Assembly: GCA_964058845.1 (NCBI GenBank)
Contig: CAXKVR010000273.1
Span: 62,001-126,000, forward strand
Length of the DNA stretch: 64,000 bases
DNA from: Carex sylvatica
Lineage: Eukaryota; Streptophyta; Magnoliopsida; Poales; Cyperaceae
Reading direction: 5' to 3'
Shown here: positions 1 through 12,800 of the stretch, piece by piece
Layout of the letters: each line of letters starts with the position of its first letter
How positions within the stretch are numbered: position 1 is the first letter of the stretch
Notes under the pieces: model-generated
What the model saw: the letters and a program-made list of their open reading frames with translations, nothing else
Databases searched by the model: none
Told to the model about the DNA's origin: nothing
Made by a program: the position numbers and the translations under genes

Positions 1-594
1 TGCTACTGATTCGCAGTCTTATGAATGTCATGATTTGAAAATTCTTCGAGTTAAAATTGGGGTTCCTGATATGTCTGTCATACCACCATGTCGTTGATTA
101 CAATTCACTAACGAGGATAAGTCGGTTACTTATCATGATTGCTATGTTTTTGTTGAAGATGGTTCTACTCTCCTGGGTCAACAATGGCAAAAGGTTCCTC
201 TTCAGGCAGTGCTACCGCCACCCACTACAGTGCCCCCCTATATCATCTATTGAGGTGTTACCCCCTTTTCCTCCTCCTCATGTTTCTTCTAAACCAACTT
301 CTGGGGTATTACCCCCTCCTCCTGTTACTCTTCCGCCAAAACCAATCTCTTCTAATTCAACCAGTAACCGATTTCATGTGTTTGCTGATGCAGACCTAGA
401 AATCTCGGGTTATGACAATGACCCACCTAATGATCCAATAACTAACAATGTCCCTTCTGATCAGCCTAATAGTGGCCATTCTGCCTTTTTAGATCATGAT
501 CCTTGAGATCAATCTGAGCCCCATGCTTCTGCTCTTGCCGAGTCTCTCCTCTTGGCCCATGCTTCTGTTCCTGGCGATATTGTTGCTACCACAA
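1..594 (+). pseudogene. Unassigned proline-rich coding remnant, possibly LINE ORF1-like
   Basis: A plus-strand reading frame runs in from the left edge of the window and is broken by stops near residues 32 and 72. After a frame change it continues as a proline-rich stretch (motif LPPPPVTLPPKP) and then a Ser/Asn/Asp-rich part containing NRFHVFADADLE. A short His-Ala-Ser repeat follows up to about position 594. The proline-rich linker followed by an NRF-x-V-F-type motif resembles the end of some plant LINE ORF1 proteins, but I see no zinc knuckle, so the family call is weak. The sequence switches at about 594 to a different fragment on the opposite strand, so this is probably a truncated insertion. 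Confidence 0.3.
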
Positions 595-993
595 ATCTAG
601 GTATTGGGAAATGGTGTCAAGTGAGAGTATTATCTCTTTCCCACAAATATAAGTAGAGAAAAAGAACTGGTCCTCAGAGATCATGAGGTTAGCATAAAAG
701 GTTCGGGTGAGTAAATCGGTATACGGTTTACTACACTTGAGTAGGTTATCCCAATTTCAATGCATTATATACTCAATCAATTTGGCATCCTCTTTATGAG
801 AAAAGGTAACCGTGGATTTATCGAAATAGAAACAATCAGTCAATTTTCAGGTTTGAAATTGGCCAATAAAGTTGTGATGGGCTCTCGCATTACGGAATAG
901 GTAGTTGTTTGAACGGTGAATAACCCAATTTGGTTGTGCATGACCTCTACTACCTTCACCCGATTCGGTTTGGGATCGTTTCTTTGGTGCCAT
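595..993 (-). pseudogene. Env-like / third-ORF retrotransposon protein remnant
   Basis: Reading leftward from an ATG at 993, the protein starts with a basic MAPKKRS segment. It then reads through segments typical of the extra ORF found 3' of pol in many plant LTR retrotransposons. Examples are a segment around LLTRTFYANL and another around GKEIILSLDTIS. In-frame stops at 847-849 and 757-759 break it, and homology ends at about 595. The strand matches the Copia pol at 2381-5520 and the position is downstream of it. It could therefore be the env-like ORF of that SIRE-type element. The 1.4 kb between the two is unusual, however, and a separate insertion cannot be excluded. Confidence 0.5.
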
Positions 994-1375
994 TGAAAGA
1001 GAGAGAAAATAAAAAATTTATCGATTGACGAATTGATCGCAAATCCAAGAAGAGAAGAACGAAAGAAACACCTTCGTGAAGCTGGATCGTCGATCAAACG
1101 GTTGGATGGCCAGATTTGGAGAGGTGGTGTAAATTAGGGTTCTTGAGAGAGAGAAGAGAAGAGAGAGAGAGATGGTGATTTTTGAGAGAAGATTTGAGTA
1201 GATGGAAGAGAGGAGAGGAGAACGGGCTACAAAGCTCTTGAAATAGTGAAGGATTGTGACCGGAGTAGTGAGAAAGAGAGAGAGAGGCGGCAGAGAAAGA
1301 AGAGAGAATTAGAGAGAAGAGATGAAACGGTGTGAGAGAAGGAAGGAGAAGGGACGGGTCGGATCCGTATTTAAT
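994..1375 (-). other. Polypyrimidine leader upstream of the env-like remnant
   Basis: On the minus strand this stretch is a run of CT-rich sequence (GA-rich as printed on the plus strand). It includes the common plant leader string AACCCTAATTTACACC and lies directly before the ATG at 993. It looks like a 5' untranslated leader or spacer. No promoter element can be assigned with confidence. Confidence 0.35.
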
Positions 1376-1379
1376 ATTT

Positions 1380-2260
1380 TTTACCGTAAAACATTGCCAA
1401 CGTTTCCCAAACGTTTCTAATATTTTTCAAACGTTGCCAACGTTTGGCCTCTAACTCAAAAGCACTGTTTTGTTGAAATTCGAATTTCTAGAAGACTGTG
1501 AATTTATTTAAATTGTTACCAACGATTTTTAAACGTTACAACGTTTTAACTCAATCTTAAAGTTCACAAACTTAACAATTTTAAAAAATTCATAAGTTCT
1601 GAGAACTCTTGTATCGTTACAACGTTTGGATGACAACGTTATAACGTTTTATCTAAATTTGAGTTCTCAGAATTTACACATCTTAAGTATGCATATGTGA
1701 CTAAAAACGTTACAATATTTTTCAGGAACGTTACAACGTTTTTTAGGAATGTTACAACGTTTTGTGTCAGACTTGGAAACTTCGAATTTTCACAAGTGTG
1801 TGCATGCATAATGGAATTAATCTTTATAATATTTTACAGGAACATTACAACATGTTCTACAAAGTAATCAGACTTGGAAATTTTAAATTTTCACTAGTCT
1901 CTGCATGCATATAGGAATTAAATGTTACAATGTTATCCAAGAATGTTACAACGATTTCTACAAAATAATCAGACTTGAAAACTTCAAATTTTCACAAGTT
2001 TCTACATGCATATTGAAGTGAAACATTACAACGTTGTCAAGAACCGTTACAACGTTTTGTACATAAATAATCAGACTTAGAAATTTCAAATTTTTACTAG
2101 TCTCTGTACTTATTTGAGGATGAAACGTTACAACGGTTGTCAGAAACGTTATAAAGGTTTGTTCTCCAGAACACAACTTTAGAAGTTGAGTTTATACGAG
2201 TATAACTGGCATGAATTGTTACAACGATTTAGAAATGTTATCAACAATTTATATAAATTC
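1380..2260. repeat. AACGTT-rich degenerate tandem repeat, unit about 101 bp
   Basis: The whole stretch is studded with the palindrome AACGTT, usually as GTTACAACGTT. In the right half a longer unit is clear. CAGACTTGGAAA-type starts lie at 1768, 1869, 1970 and 2072, so the period is 101-102 bp. Each unit has CAGACTT, a TTTTCAC block, a TGCATGCAT block and two GTTACAACG boxes. The left half (1380-1767) keeps the AACGTT boxes without a clear larger period. It lies between the end of Copia pol and the env-like remnant and may be a non-coding spacer of that element. Confidence 0.8.
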
Positions 2261-2380
2261 TTACTTATGAACTGATTTAGCTGAAAAACTTTACCAATAT
2301 TTTGCCTCTGTAATTTTTTTTTTCCAAAATGAACTATTTTGATTGCTATAAATGATTTTGAAGTGAAAATTTAATATACC

Positions 2381-5300
2381 TTATTCTCTAAGTTCAAGCA
2401 TGCCTAATTTAAACCTTAATTCATTATGTTGTTGAGTATTTAAGGGTTTCGTAAAAATATCGGCAATTTGGTTTTTAGTGTCGATATGTATGAGTTCAAT
2501 TTCACCATTTTCAATGTGATCTCTAATAAAATGATGCTTTATTTCTATGTGCTTGGTTCTAGAATGAAGAACCAAATTTTTAGATATCATTATGACATTA
2601 GTATTATCGCACATAATTGGTACGTTGCGGAAGCGAATTTCATAATCATTCAGAGTTTGGATCATCCAAAATATTTGTGTGCAATAACTACCAGCCACAA
2701 CATACTTGGCTTCCGTAGTGGAAAGGAAAACCGAGGTTTGTTTGCGACTTGACCATGAGACAAGTGATCCACCAAGAAATTGACATGTACCACTTGTACT
2801 CTTTCTATCCATCCGGTCTCTGTCAAAATCGACGTCGGCATATCCTATCAAGTCTAAATCTGATTGTTTGTCATATCATAATCTCAAATTTAAACTATCC
2901 TTAACATATTTAAGAATTCTTTTAATAGCTTTCAAGTGCAATTCTTTGGAATTTACTTGATACCTAGCACATAAACATAACGCAAATATTATATCAGGTC
3001 TACTAGCGGTTAGATAGAGTAGGCTACCTATCATAGCTCGGTATTGAGTGATGTCAACCGATATGCTATTCGGATCCAAGTCAAGATTTGCATTGGTTGC
3101 CATAGGCATCTTGCTCGTATTGCTCTCGGTCATTCCAAACTTCTTAATCAACTCATTTGCATACTTAGTTTGACTCACGAATGTGCCATCTGCGAGTTAC
3201 TTAATTTGGAGTCCCAAGAAGAAGTTTAACTCACTCATCATGCTCATCTCAAATTCACTACTCATAAGAGAAGAAAATTACTCGGCAAGTACCGTATTAG
3301 GTGAACAAAAAATTATGTCATCTACATAAATTTGCACCACTAAGATTGATCCATCTCTTTTCTTAGTGAAAAGAGTTATATAATTTTCGCCTCTAATAAA
3401 TTTATTTTTAATTAGAAATGAACTTAGTCTACCGTACCATGCCCTAGGGGCTTGTTTGAGTCCATAGAGTGCTTTGGTGAGTTTATAGACATGAGTAGGA
3501 AATATCGGATTAACAAAACCTTGAGGTTGATTAACATATATATCCTCATCTATGAATCCATTCAAAAATGCACTTTTAAAATTCATTTGAAATAGTTTAA
3601 AATTTTTGTTTGAGGCATATTCTAAAAGCATTCGAATGGATTCTAGACGTGCCACGGGTGCAAATGTTTCCTCAAAATCAATACCATCTTGTTGTTTATA
3701 CCATTGCGCTACTAACCTAGCTTTGTTTCGAACGACATTTCCATCTTCATTATTTTTGTTTCTAAAGACCCATTTGGTTCCAATAATTATTTTATCATTT
3801 GGTTTAGATACAAGCTCCCAAACTTTGCTCCTTTCAAATTGAGCAAGTTCTTCTTGCATGACACAAATCCAATTAGGATCTACATTTGCATCTTTAAAAT
3901 TTTTAGGTTCAATGTGAGATACAAATGCACAATGCCTAATCATTTGATTTAGTTTGGACCTAGTCTTAATTATTTTCCTTGGATCCCCAATTACATTAGA
4001 GAGAGGGTGAAAAGACACTTTCCTTAGGTCTTCAGAAATTTGGTACTTGATTTGTGGAGGTTGTATCCCTTCGGTTTGCATTCCATCAACTATTGGATCT
4101 GTCTCAATATTGGTTGCATCCATGTTGGATTGAGTTTCATCAGTTTGGTTCTCAATTGTGTCGGTTCTTGCTTCAACTTCATCTTTGTCAAGAATTGGCA
4201 CTTCAATACCTACAATTTGAATACCTTGCTCGACCTTTTAATTAGCACCTTCATTAAATTTAACATGCATGGATTCAATAATAATCTGTTGTGATGCAAT
4301 GTAAATTCTATATGCTTTACTTGACATTGAATAACCTAGAAACACACCCTCAAGTGATTTAGAATCAAATTTGATTATTTTGGGTGATTCATCAAGAACA
4401 AAGCATTTAGATCCAAATACCCTAAAATGAGATATCTTTGACTTATACCCCTTCCATAGCTCATAAGGTATTTTATTCAAAATAGATCTTTGGTTACGCG
4501 ATTTACCACGTAGCATGTCGTATTAACAGCCTCAGCTCAAAGGTATTTGGGTAAGGAATATTCATTGAGCATGGCTCGGGCAAGCTCAACTAAGGTTCGG
4601 TTCTTCCTCTCAACTATCCCATTTTGTTGAGATGTGTAAGGAGCTGAATACTCATGTTTATATCCCATTTTAGAGAAAAGTTGATCAAATTTTGTATTTT
4701 CAAATCCCCCATGGTCACTTCTAATCCTAATAATTTTTTACCCTCTTTCATTTTCAACACGTTTGTAAAATTCAATGAAGTTACTAATTGCTTCATCCTT
4801 GTGTTGTAGGAATAAAACTCAATGAAAGCGACTATAATCATCTACAATCACATATGCATATTTATTTTTGGTCAAACTAGGTACACTAATTGGTCCAAAC
4901 AAGTCCATGTGTAATAATTGTAGGGGTTGATCGGTTGAAACTATATCTTTGGATTTAAAACTACTTTTGGTTTGTTTACCTTGAACACATGCATCGCATA
5001 TTCCTTCAAGTTCTAGTTTATGTGTTGGTAAACCACGAACTAGGTTTAATTTAATCAATTTTCTAATGGTATCAATTGAAACATGACCTAATCTACGATG
5101 TCATAACCTAGATCCTATTGATATGACACTTAGGCATGTCTCACCGGAATCAAAATGGATAAAGTACAAGTAATAAATATTTTTCTTTCTTTTACCCGAG
5201 TATATTAAAGTATCATCCGAAGACCTAACTATATGACATGCATCAATATCAAATTTAGCATAATGTCCCGAGTCACATAACTTACTAACACTAAGTAAGT

Positions 5301-5520
5301 TATAGTTTAATCCATCAACAAGATATACATCAGATATGGTCAAGTGTTGGTTACCAATTTAGCATATTCCAATAATATAGCTCTTCATTTGATTATTTTC
5401 AAAAGTAACCGTACCTCCATCTTATGGTTCCAAGAATTTAAAAATAGATTTATCACCGGTCATATGGTGTGAGCATTCACTATCAATGATCCAAGCACTT
5501 TCCTTTTGAGTTGTAATCAA
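2381..5520 (-). pseudogene. SIRE-like Ty1/Copia pol (protease, integrase, RT, RNase H), degenerate
   Basis: Read on the minus strand, the domains occur in Copia order. A protease region near 5490 has the motif DSECSHHMTG, where the family has DSG, so the catalytic-loop Gly is replaced by Glu. Next is a GAG-pre-integrase segment (CDACVQGKQ) and an integrase core with HMDLFGPI near 4900, IRSDHGG near 4700 and an E in GIVERKN near 4620. Reverse transcriptase follows with FAPVARLESIR and the catalytic IYVDD near 3330. RNase H ends at 2381 with LHSRTKHIEIKHHF. The reading frame is cut by several frameshifts and stops between 3180 and 5340, so no polyprotein can be made. The RNase H sequence (SGTCQFLG, TKPL) is typical of the SIRE/Maximus lineage. 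The 5' part was displaced to 18332-20925 by later insertions. Confidence 0.92.
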
Positions 5521-5750
5521 ACACATCTACAAAGTATATATTAGTTATTGTTGAGTTAGTAACTAACATATACATTGTTTTAATCTTGATAAGCATAAAT
5601 TATATACACATTTGATCTAGATTTTATCATGAAATAACACCAATTATCTTGTATTTATAATATAAAGTGATTAAAATACACCTAGAATCAAGTTACTGCG
5701 GTTATTTGGCTTTTCAATGCAGGAAATGATGCAAAATAGCAAAAATACCC

Positions 5751-6050
5751 CACAGTGCGGATCAGCCACCCGCACTGCGGATCAACCCAGCCGCACTCAC
5801 TGCGCAGAGAAAAAGTCTGAGCCTAGTGCGGACGCACTCAGGGCCAGTGCGGATGAGCCCAGCCGCACTCAATACTTAGTTGATTTCAGAAAAACACAGA
5901 ACCCATCCACAGTGCGGGTCATCCATCCGCAGTGTCACCCGCACCCAGAGAAATTTGCAGAAGTTAAATAAGGAAACTTGTCCCAGTGAGGGTGAAGCCA
6001 CCCACAGTGCGGGTCATCCATCCGCACTGGACCCGCAGAAAGCCAATAAC
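5751..6050. repeat. CAGTGCGG palindromic repeat cluster (5' LTR)
   Basis: About a dozen copies of GTGCGG or its complement CCGCAC occur here, mostly as CAGTGCGGRT followed at short distance by ACCCGCACTG. Paired copies can fold into short hairpins. The same cluster is present in the 3' LTR (16808-17092) and, diverged, in the solo LTR (19975-20310). Confidence 0.8.
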
Positions 6051-6202
6051 TGCCCGGTTTGACAGTTTTTCTATTTTTGGCGCTTTATGGACGCATTTTT
6101 ACTGCCAGAAATACACATGCTTGCCGGGGAAGCAATATAAACAGAGCAACCACTACTCCACTAACCCCACCTTCTAGCCTCTAAATCGGGCGTAGTCCTT
6201 GG

Positions 6203-6211
6203 CTATAAAAG
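6203..6211 (+). promoter_or_regulatory. Probable LTR TATA box
   Basis: The string CTATAAAAG lies about 620 bp into the 5' LTR, after the GC-rich repeat cluster and just before a CT-rich leader (TCTCTCTCTTTACACACACAC). The same box is conserved in the 3' LTR at 17257-17265. This is the usual layout of U3 followed by R in plant Gypsy elements. The transcription start is inferred. Confidence 0.65.
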
Positions 6212-7402
6212 AGAGAGTTATTTCCCATTCAAGGAAGAAAACCAACACACGATCATTCTCTCTCTTTACACACACACACTTAGCGATAAATTCTGGAGTA
6301 AGGAAAGCTTTCAAGCAAGGAGAAGAAGAATTTCCTGAGCAAGATTCGGCAAAATAGAGGTCTTTGATTTGTTAAAGGGTGTAATCATTTCTTTTATTTT
6401 ATTTCTTCTTACTTTGCCAATTTTTGTAATGGATCTCTCCAAGAGGGAGTAGTTCTCTCTCTAGGGGTTTAGGTCAATATGCATGAACTCGTTTAATTCT
6501 ATTTTATTTGGTTATTTGCTTTTATTATGATTGTTTTATGGGATTTGATTATTAATTTCTATGATTTAATAATTTGTGTTAATTACATAGTTAGTACTTG
6601 AATTGTAGTATCCCGTTTTAGTTTCAAAAGAACTAAAATTGACTGTGATCAATAGGATAGTACCAAATTATGAATGCAAAATGTCATAGGTTTTGATTAA
6701 GATTCTAACCAATTTAATCTAAATCAGAACTACAGAAATTAAGATTAGGAACTTGGTGAAGGACCTAACCGTGAAGTCAAACCCTAATTAGGACATCTCA
6801 AATCAAGTCGGATATTGGTATCATGGACTTAATTGAGAAGTACCAATACTCGAGGAGATGAGAGACTAACAAGAGCTTATGGTCTAGGTAGCTAGGGTGA
6901 AGGACCTAATCGTGAAGTCCGAATTACCTAGGCACGTTATTAATTCACGAAAGTGACCCTTAATAACATATTAGGTTAGAAACCTTGTCAAATCATACAT
7001 GAATTCAAGCAAATACCGAATAGATGGAATTAGCAAGGGATTGTAGACCAAAGATCCCTAGATCTTCTCAACTTGAAAGCAAACCAATATTTCTTTCTTT
7101 CATTTCATTTACATCTATTGTTTACTATTCCTTATTCTCGGGTATTGAACCCAACTTTAGGATTACTTAAACAAACCCCCCCTTATTTTACTTTATTGCA
7201 CTTTACTTCTTTATTATTTTCTGAAATTAATTGTTTAGAGTTTAAAACTAAGTATTTTCCATACTCCATGTGGATCGATACCTAAAATACTACTTTGATA
7301 GAATTGTGCACTTGCAATTTGACTCAAAAGTGTTTAAGGTTTAAAAGGTACATCTTATTGTACTGAAACTTTTTAGCGTACCCTTCACACGTATCAAGTT
7401 TT

Positions 7403-7420
7403 TGGCGCCGTTGCCGGGGA
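7403..7420 (+). other. Primer binding site, tRNA-Asp type
   Basis: TGGCGCCGTTGCCGGGGA lies six bases after the 5' LTR. It is complementary to the 3' end of plant tRNA-Asp(GTC). This primer site is characteristic of Athila/Tat-lineage Gypsy elements and confirms the plus-strand orientation. Confidence 0.9.
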
Positions 7421-7507
7421 GTATTAGGTTAAATACTAAGTTTTTACTTTAATAATTTATTTCAAATTTTCTTTGTTTTCTAACCTAGTCTTCTTTTTTA
7501 GCGTTCT

Positions 7508-9805
7508 ATGAGCTTTGGGAGAACCCCTTTTAGAACGCTTAATTTAGAAGAAGAAGAATACTTAAGCATGGCAACTATACCCATCAACCCCAATACCAAC
7601 CCGATGTTCGAGGAAATCAATCATGATGGACCGGTGAACCGAGATGATCTATCCGTTCATGATGGTAGCTCAAACGTACGAGGACTATCACAAAACAACA
7701 ACAACGATCCTAACAATGACCGTCAACACAACCACGGACACCGCTTTGGCTTCATTCCTCATGGCCAAGATCCGCGAGACATAAAGCCATCTCTCATCCA
7801 CCTACTAGGCCAAAGTCAATTTGGAGGAGCACAAAACGAAGATCCGCATGCTCATTTGGCGGTCTTTGAAGAACATTGTGGCACTTTCGCTCGAGAAGGA
7901 GATGAGTTAGACAACCTCAAACTCAAATGCTTCCACTTGTCCCTCCGAGACAATGCAAGGACGTGGCTACGAACCGTCAACCGGGACTACATAGACACAT
8001 GGGACGACATGGAGAAGTTATGCCTCGGAAAATACTTCCCTCCATCCAAGACCCAACATTTTCGGACAAAAATCACGACGTTCAAGCAAGCCGAGGGGGA
8101 GTCTCTAACCGAGGCATGGGACCAATGGGCGGAGCTCCAACGCTTGTGCCCTAACCATGGCCTCGACATGTGGTTGCTTTTTTAATTCTTTTATGGAGGT
8201 TGCACTATAGCTACTAAAACTCATTTAAATTCAGCTGCAGGTGGCAACATGTCGCGAATGGATCCGGCACAAGACATGGCTATGATTGAGGATATGGCGA
8301 TCAACCAAAGAGAGTGGACGGCCGAGCGAGGAGGACAAGCTCAAAACACGCCGGGGATCATGAAGGTTGACGAGGTTACCGCCTTGAAAGCACAAATGGA
8401 GGCCTTGCAACACCAACTAGCACAAATGCAAAACGTCAAATCAATGACAAAGAAGGCTCTATGCGGCATATGTGGAGAGGCGACTCATCTCACCACCGAT
8501 TGCCAAGTCCTTATTGAAGGCGACGAGGTAGAACAAGCGAACGCCATGTTCTACAATCAAGGAGATAAGAGGAATGACCCGATCTATAATAAGGTTAGGC
8601 AAAATGATAATTTCAATTCAAACTCTTATAACTCTAACAATAGGTAGAACCATCCGAATTTCAGGTGGCGGACCGAAAACGACAACTCCAACCAATACCA
8701 AAACTGAGCAAATCAAAACTCCTACTCGGGCCCCTCTCAAAACGGCAACCTAGAAAAGATGATACAAGGCATAACAACCCAAATAAGCGACTTCACAATG
8801 TACCAAAGAAACACCAACACGGACTTTTCGGATTCCTTGAGGGATTTGAAAAAGAAGGTTGAGTTCTTAGACACCAAGACCTCAATGCTAGAAACACAAA
8901 TTGCACAACAAGCATCCTTATCTTTTCGACAACACGGCACGCTACCGGGCAAGCCGGACATCAACCCTAGGGAGCAAGCAAAGGCGATAACCTTGAGGAG
9001 TGGCACGGGATACGAAGGACCCAAGATGCCGACCATTGAAGAGCAACAACAACCACCAAAGGATGCACAACAACCTCGAACTCCTCTCAATGCGGATACA
9101 CCGGCATCAAAAGAATCTCAAGAACCGGGTAATTCTATCCCGGCTAAGGTAAAATCAATTGAAACACCCAAGTATATTCCACCACATAGGTTTATACCCT
9201 TTCCTCAAAGGTTAGTAAAACACAAACTTGATCAACAATATGCCAAATTTGTGGAACACCTCAGAAATTTGAATATCACCATCCCTTTTACCGAAGCAAT
9301 TACTCAAATGCCCTCTTATGCAAAATTCTTGAAAGACATATTATCTAACAAGAGACCAATTGAGGAAGTTGGCACGGTATCCCTTAATGAGGAGTGTAGC
9401 GCTCTCTTCTTAAACAAGCTACCTCCGAAGTTAAAGGATCCGGGGAGCTTTGCGATCCCTTGTGTAATTGGTGATACCAAATTTGAGAGGTGTCTATGTG
9501 ATTTAGGCGCAAGTGTGAGCCTTATGCCAAAGTCCGTCTATCAAAGGCTAAATCTTGTTGAATTGAAACCCACAAGAATATCACTACAACGAGCCGATAA
9601 GACGGTACGCTACCCCGAGGGGATTGCGGAAGACGTGATTGTTATGATAGGGAAATTCTTTGTCCCGGTAGATTTTGTGGTGGTTGAAATGGAGGAGGAT
9701 ACTCACACCCCTCTTCTATTGGTATGGAATTTCCTAACCACAGCCGATGCAAACATTAATGTCAAAGAAGGAAAAATATCCTTTGATATGGAGGCGAAAA
9801 GGTAA
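7508..9805 (+). pseudogene. Gag-protease of the Gypsy element, with in-frame stops
   Basis: The reading frame starts at the ATG at 7508, about 90 bp after the primer site. It stays in one frame to 9805 but carries three internal stops, at 8183-8185, 8645-8647 and 8705-8707. The capsid part runs to about 8250 (motif HLAVFEEHCGTF, then AAGGN). A CCHC zinc knuckle follows near 8464 (C-X2-C-X4-H-X4-C in CGICGEATHLTTDC). The aspartic protease is near 9490, with the active-site motif DLGASVSLMP. The conserved GRP-type motif that normally follows is altered (LVWNF near 9720). A frame change near 9800 separates it from pol. Confidence 0.9.
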
Positions 9806-9813
9806 ATTTTCAC

Positions 9814-12800
9814 ATGTTTAATGCCATTAAATTCCCTTCAAATGATAACGATTCTATTTGCAGATTGGATGTTTTAGATTCAATTTTAGCTGCTCATGAG
9901 GAGGAAGGAATGATGAGTGAACAACTCGACTCAGATCTAGAAGAAACCGGGTCCGAAAATGAAGAAATCGGTGAAAAATTCCCCCAGTGCGGATGGAGAA
10001 CCCGCACTGCGGATGGGCCCAGCCGCACTAAGCATCCAGAAGCTGCAGAACCAACTGTCCAGTGCGTCCCAACCACACCCACACTGCGGATGGAGCACCC
10101 GCACTCGCCAAAATCTGCGCAGATCCTTGCCGTTTCAACCGATTCCACCGCACCAAAGGTCGAGCTCAAGCCTCTGCCACCCACCCTTCGTTACGAATAC
10201 TTGGGGGAAGACGAGACATATCCGGTGATTGTCAATTCCAAGCTCAACAAAGATCAAACCGAGAGACTTCTACATGAGCTTCGATTACATCGGAAGGCGA
10301 TCGGATACACCATCGATGATCTAACCGGGGTAAGTCCATCTCTTTGCATGCATAGGATCCTTATGGAGGATGACCACAAGCCCACCATTGAAGCTCAACG
10401 AAGGCTCAATCCGAATCTTAAGGAGGTGGTAAAGAAGGAAATCCTCAAACTACTTGATGCCGGCATCATTTACCCGATCTCCGATTCCAAGTGGGTAAGC
10501 CCGGTCCATGTAGTACCAAAGAAGGGAGGCACAACGGTGGTGAAGGGAGACGATGATAAAATGATCTCTACGAGGGTGGTAACCGGATGGAGGATGTGCA
10601 TCGATTACCGAAAACTCAATAATGCAACAAGGAAAGATCACTTCCCTCTACCATTCGTGGATCAAATGCTCGAAAGGTTAGCCAATCATACTCACTTTTG
10701 TTACCTTGATGGATATAGCGGATTCTTTCAAATCCCTATCCACCCCGAAGATCAAGAAAAAACGACCTTTACTTGTCCTAACCTTTCGAGCTATGCAACG
10801 CCCCAGCTACATTTCAAAAGGCCATGATGGCTATTTTCTCAGATTTATTAGAAAATTTCATGGAGGTTTTCATGGATGATTTTTCAATATTTGGTACTTC
10901 TTTTGATACATGCTTAACTAATTTGATAAAAGTTTTAGAAAGATGTGAGCAGGTCAATTTAGTGCTAAATTTGGAGAAATGCCATTTCATGGTGCAAACG
11001 GGGGTGGTTCTAGGTCACGTGGTGTCTTCCGAAGGCTTAGAGGTCGACAAAGCAAAAGTCGAGGTGATAGAGAAGCTACCATATCCAACTTGCGTGAAGG
11101 ATTTGCGGAGTTTCTTAGGCCATGCGGGGTTCTACCGACGGTTTATTAAGGATTTTTCGAAAATTTGTAAACCCCTTACCAATTTAACTATGAAAGATGC
11201 ATAATTTAATTTTGATAAACCTTATATTGATGCTTTTGACAGGATAAAGAAGGCGCTAATCTCGGCTCCCATTCTTCGACCACCCAATTGGGATGTGCCA
11301 TTCGAGATTATGTGTGATGCGAGCGATTTCGCCGTTGGAGCCGTGCTAGGACAAAGGATCGACAACAAGCCACATGTGATCTATTATTCGAGCAAAGTCC
11401 TAGACGAGGCACAAATGAACTACACAACCACGGAAAAGGAGTTCCTAGCCGTCATATTCGCAATCAACAAGTTCCGACCCTACTTGGTGGGCTCCAAGGT
11501 AGTGGTGTATACCGATCATGCAGCAATCTGATACCTACTCAACAAAAAGGACGCCAAGCCTCGCCTAATTCGATGGATCCTTCTACTCCAAGAATTCGAC
11601 TTAGAAATCAAGGACAAGAAAGGATCCGAAAATTCTGTGGCGGACCATCTCTCACGCCTCACCATTGAATCAAAAGAGGAGGACATGCCCATTGACGATT
11701 CATTCATAGACGAACAACTATATGCAGTCAACAACCTCGAGGCGCCATGGTATGCAGATTTTGTCAACTACCTTACATGTGGTATAATACCTCCCTATCT
11801 AACTTATCAACAACGAAGAAAATTCTTTTCGGATGTGAAAAATTACTTTTGGGACGAACCGTTGTTCTTTAAGTTAGGAGTGGATGGTATCCATAGAAGG
11901 TGTGTACCTCAAGAGGAAACCGACCCAATCCTAAGGTGTTGTCATTCATCCACCTATGGTGGACACGCTTCAACCGACAAAACCGCCGCCAAAGTTCTTC
12001 AAGCCAGGTTCTTTTGGCCCACACTCTTTAAAGACGCAAGGGAGTATGTACTTAAGTGCGACAAATGTCAAAGAACCGAGAACATATCTAAAAGACATGA
12101 AATGCCCCTAAACGGAATATTAGAATTCGAATTATTTGATGTTTGGGGGATCGAATTTATGGGTCCCTTCTCGAGTTCTTGCAACAACAAATACATACTA
12201 GTGGCAGTCGACTACGTATCTAAATGGGTCGAAGCCATCGCTACTCCAACCGCCGACTCCGCTGTGGTAAGAAAGCTCTTTAAAAAGATTATTTTTCCTA
12301 GATTTGGAGTACCCCGGGTGGTGATAAGCGATAGTGGATCCCACTTCATTAACCGCCAATTTGACGCCCTATTACTCAAGTATGGAGTCAAGCACAAAGT
12401 GGCCACACCATACCATCCACAAACGAGCGGCCAAGTAGAGGTGTCTAACCGGGAGATAAAGAGTATCCTCCAAAAGGTGGTGAATACATCAAGGAATGAT
12501 TGGTCTCTCAAATTAGACGAGTCTCTTTGGGCATACCGGACCGCTTTCAAAAAACCCATAGGTATGACCCCTTTCAAACTTGTGTATGGAAAAGCGTGTC
12601 ATTTGCCGGTTGAGCTTGAGCATAAAGCTTATTGGGCGATAAAAACCCTAAACTTCGACATGAGGGCCGCCGGTGAGAAGATGATCCTCAACCTACACGA
12701 ATTGGAGGAATTACGCCTCAATGCGTACGAAAATGCCAAACTATACAAGGAAAAGACGAAGAGATGGCATGACAAACGCATCATAAGGCGAGAATTCAAA

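Larger units (their letters stand above)
5587..7396 (+). repeat. 5' LTR of the Gypsy element
   Basis: This 1810-bp LTR starts TGATAAGCATAAATT and ends CACACGTATCA. Its left third (about 5750-6050) holds a cluster of CAGTGCGG / CCCGCACTG palindromic repeats. A TATA box follows at 6203, then a CT-rich stretch with a CACACACAC run. The right half contains two copies of a GAAGGACCTAAYCGTGAAGTC block, near 6757 and 6897. Short ORFs seen in it repeat in the 3' LTR and are not genes. Confidence 0.95.

Noticed and set aside
5717..6177. Short ORFs in the 5' LTR, repeated at 16771-17231
   Set aside because: They arise from the palindromic repeats in both LTRs, have no domains, and lie partly upstream of the TATA box.
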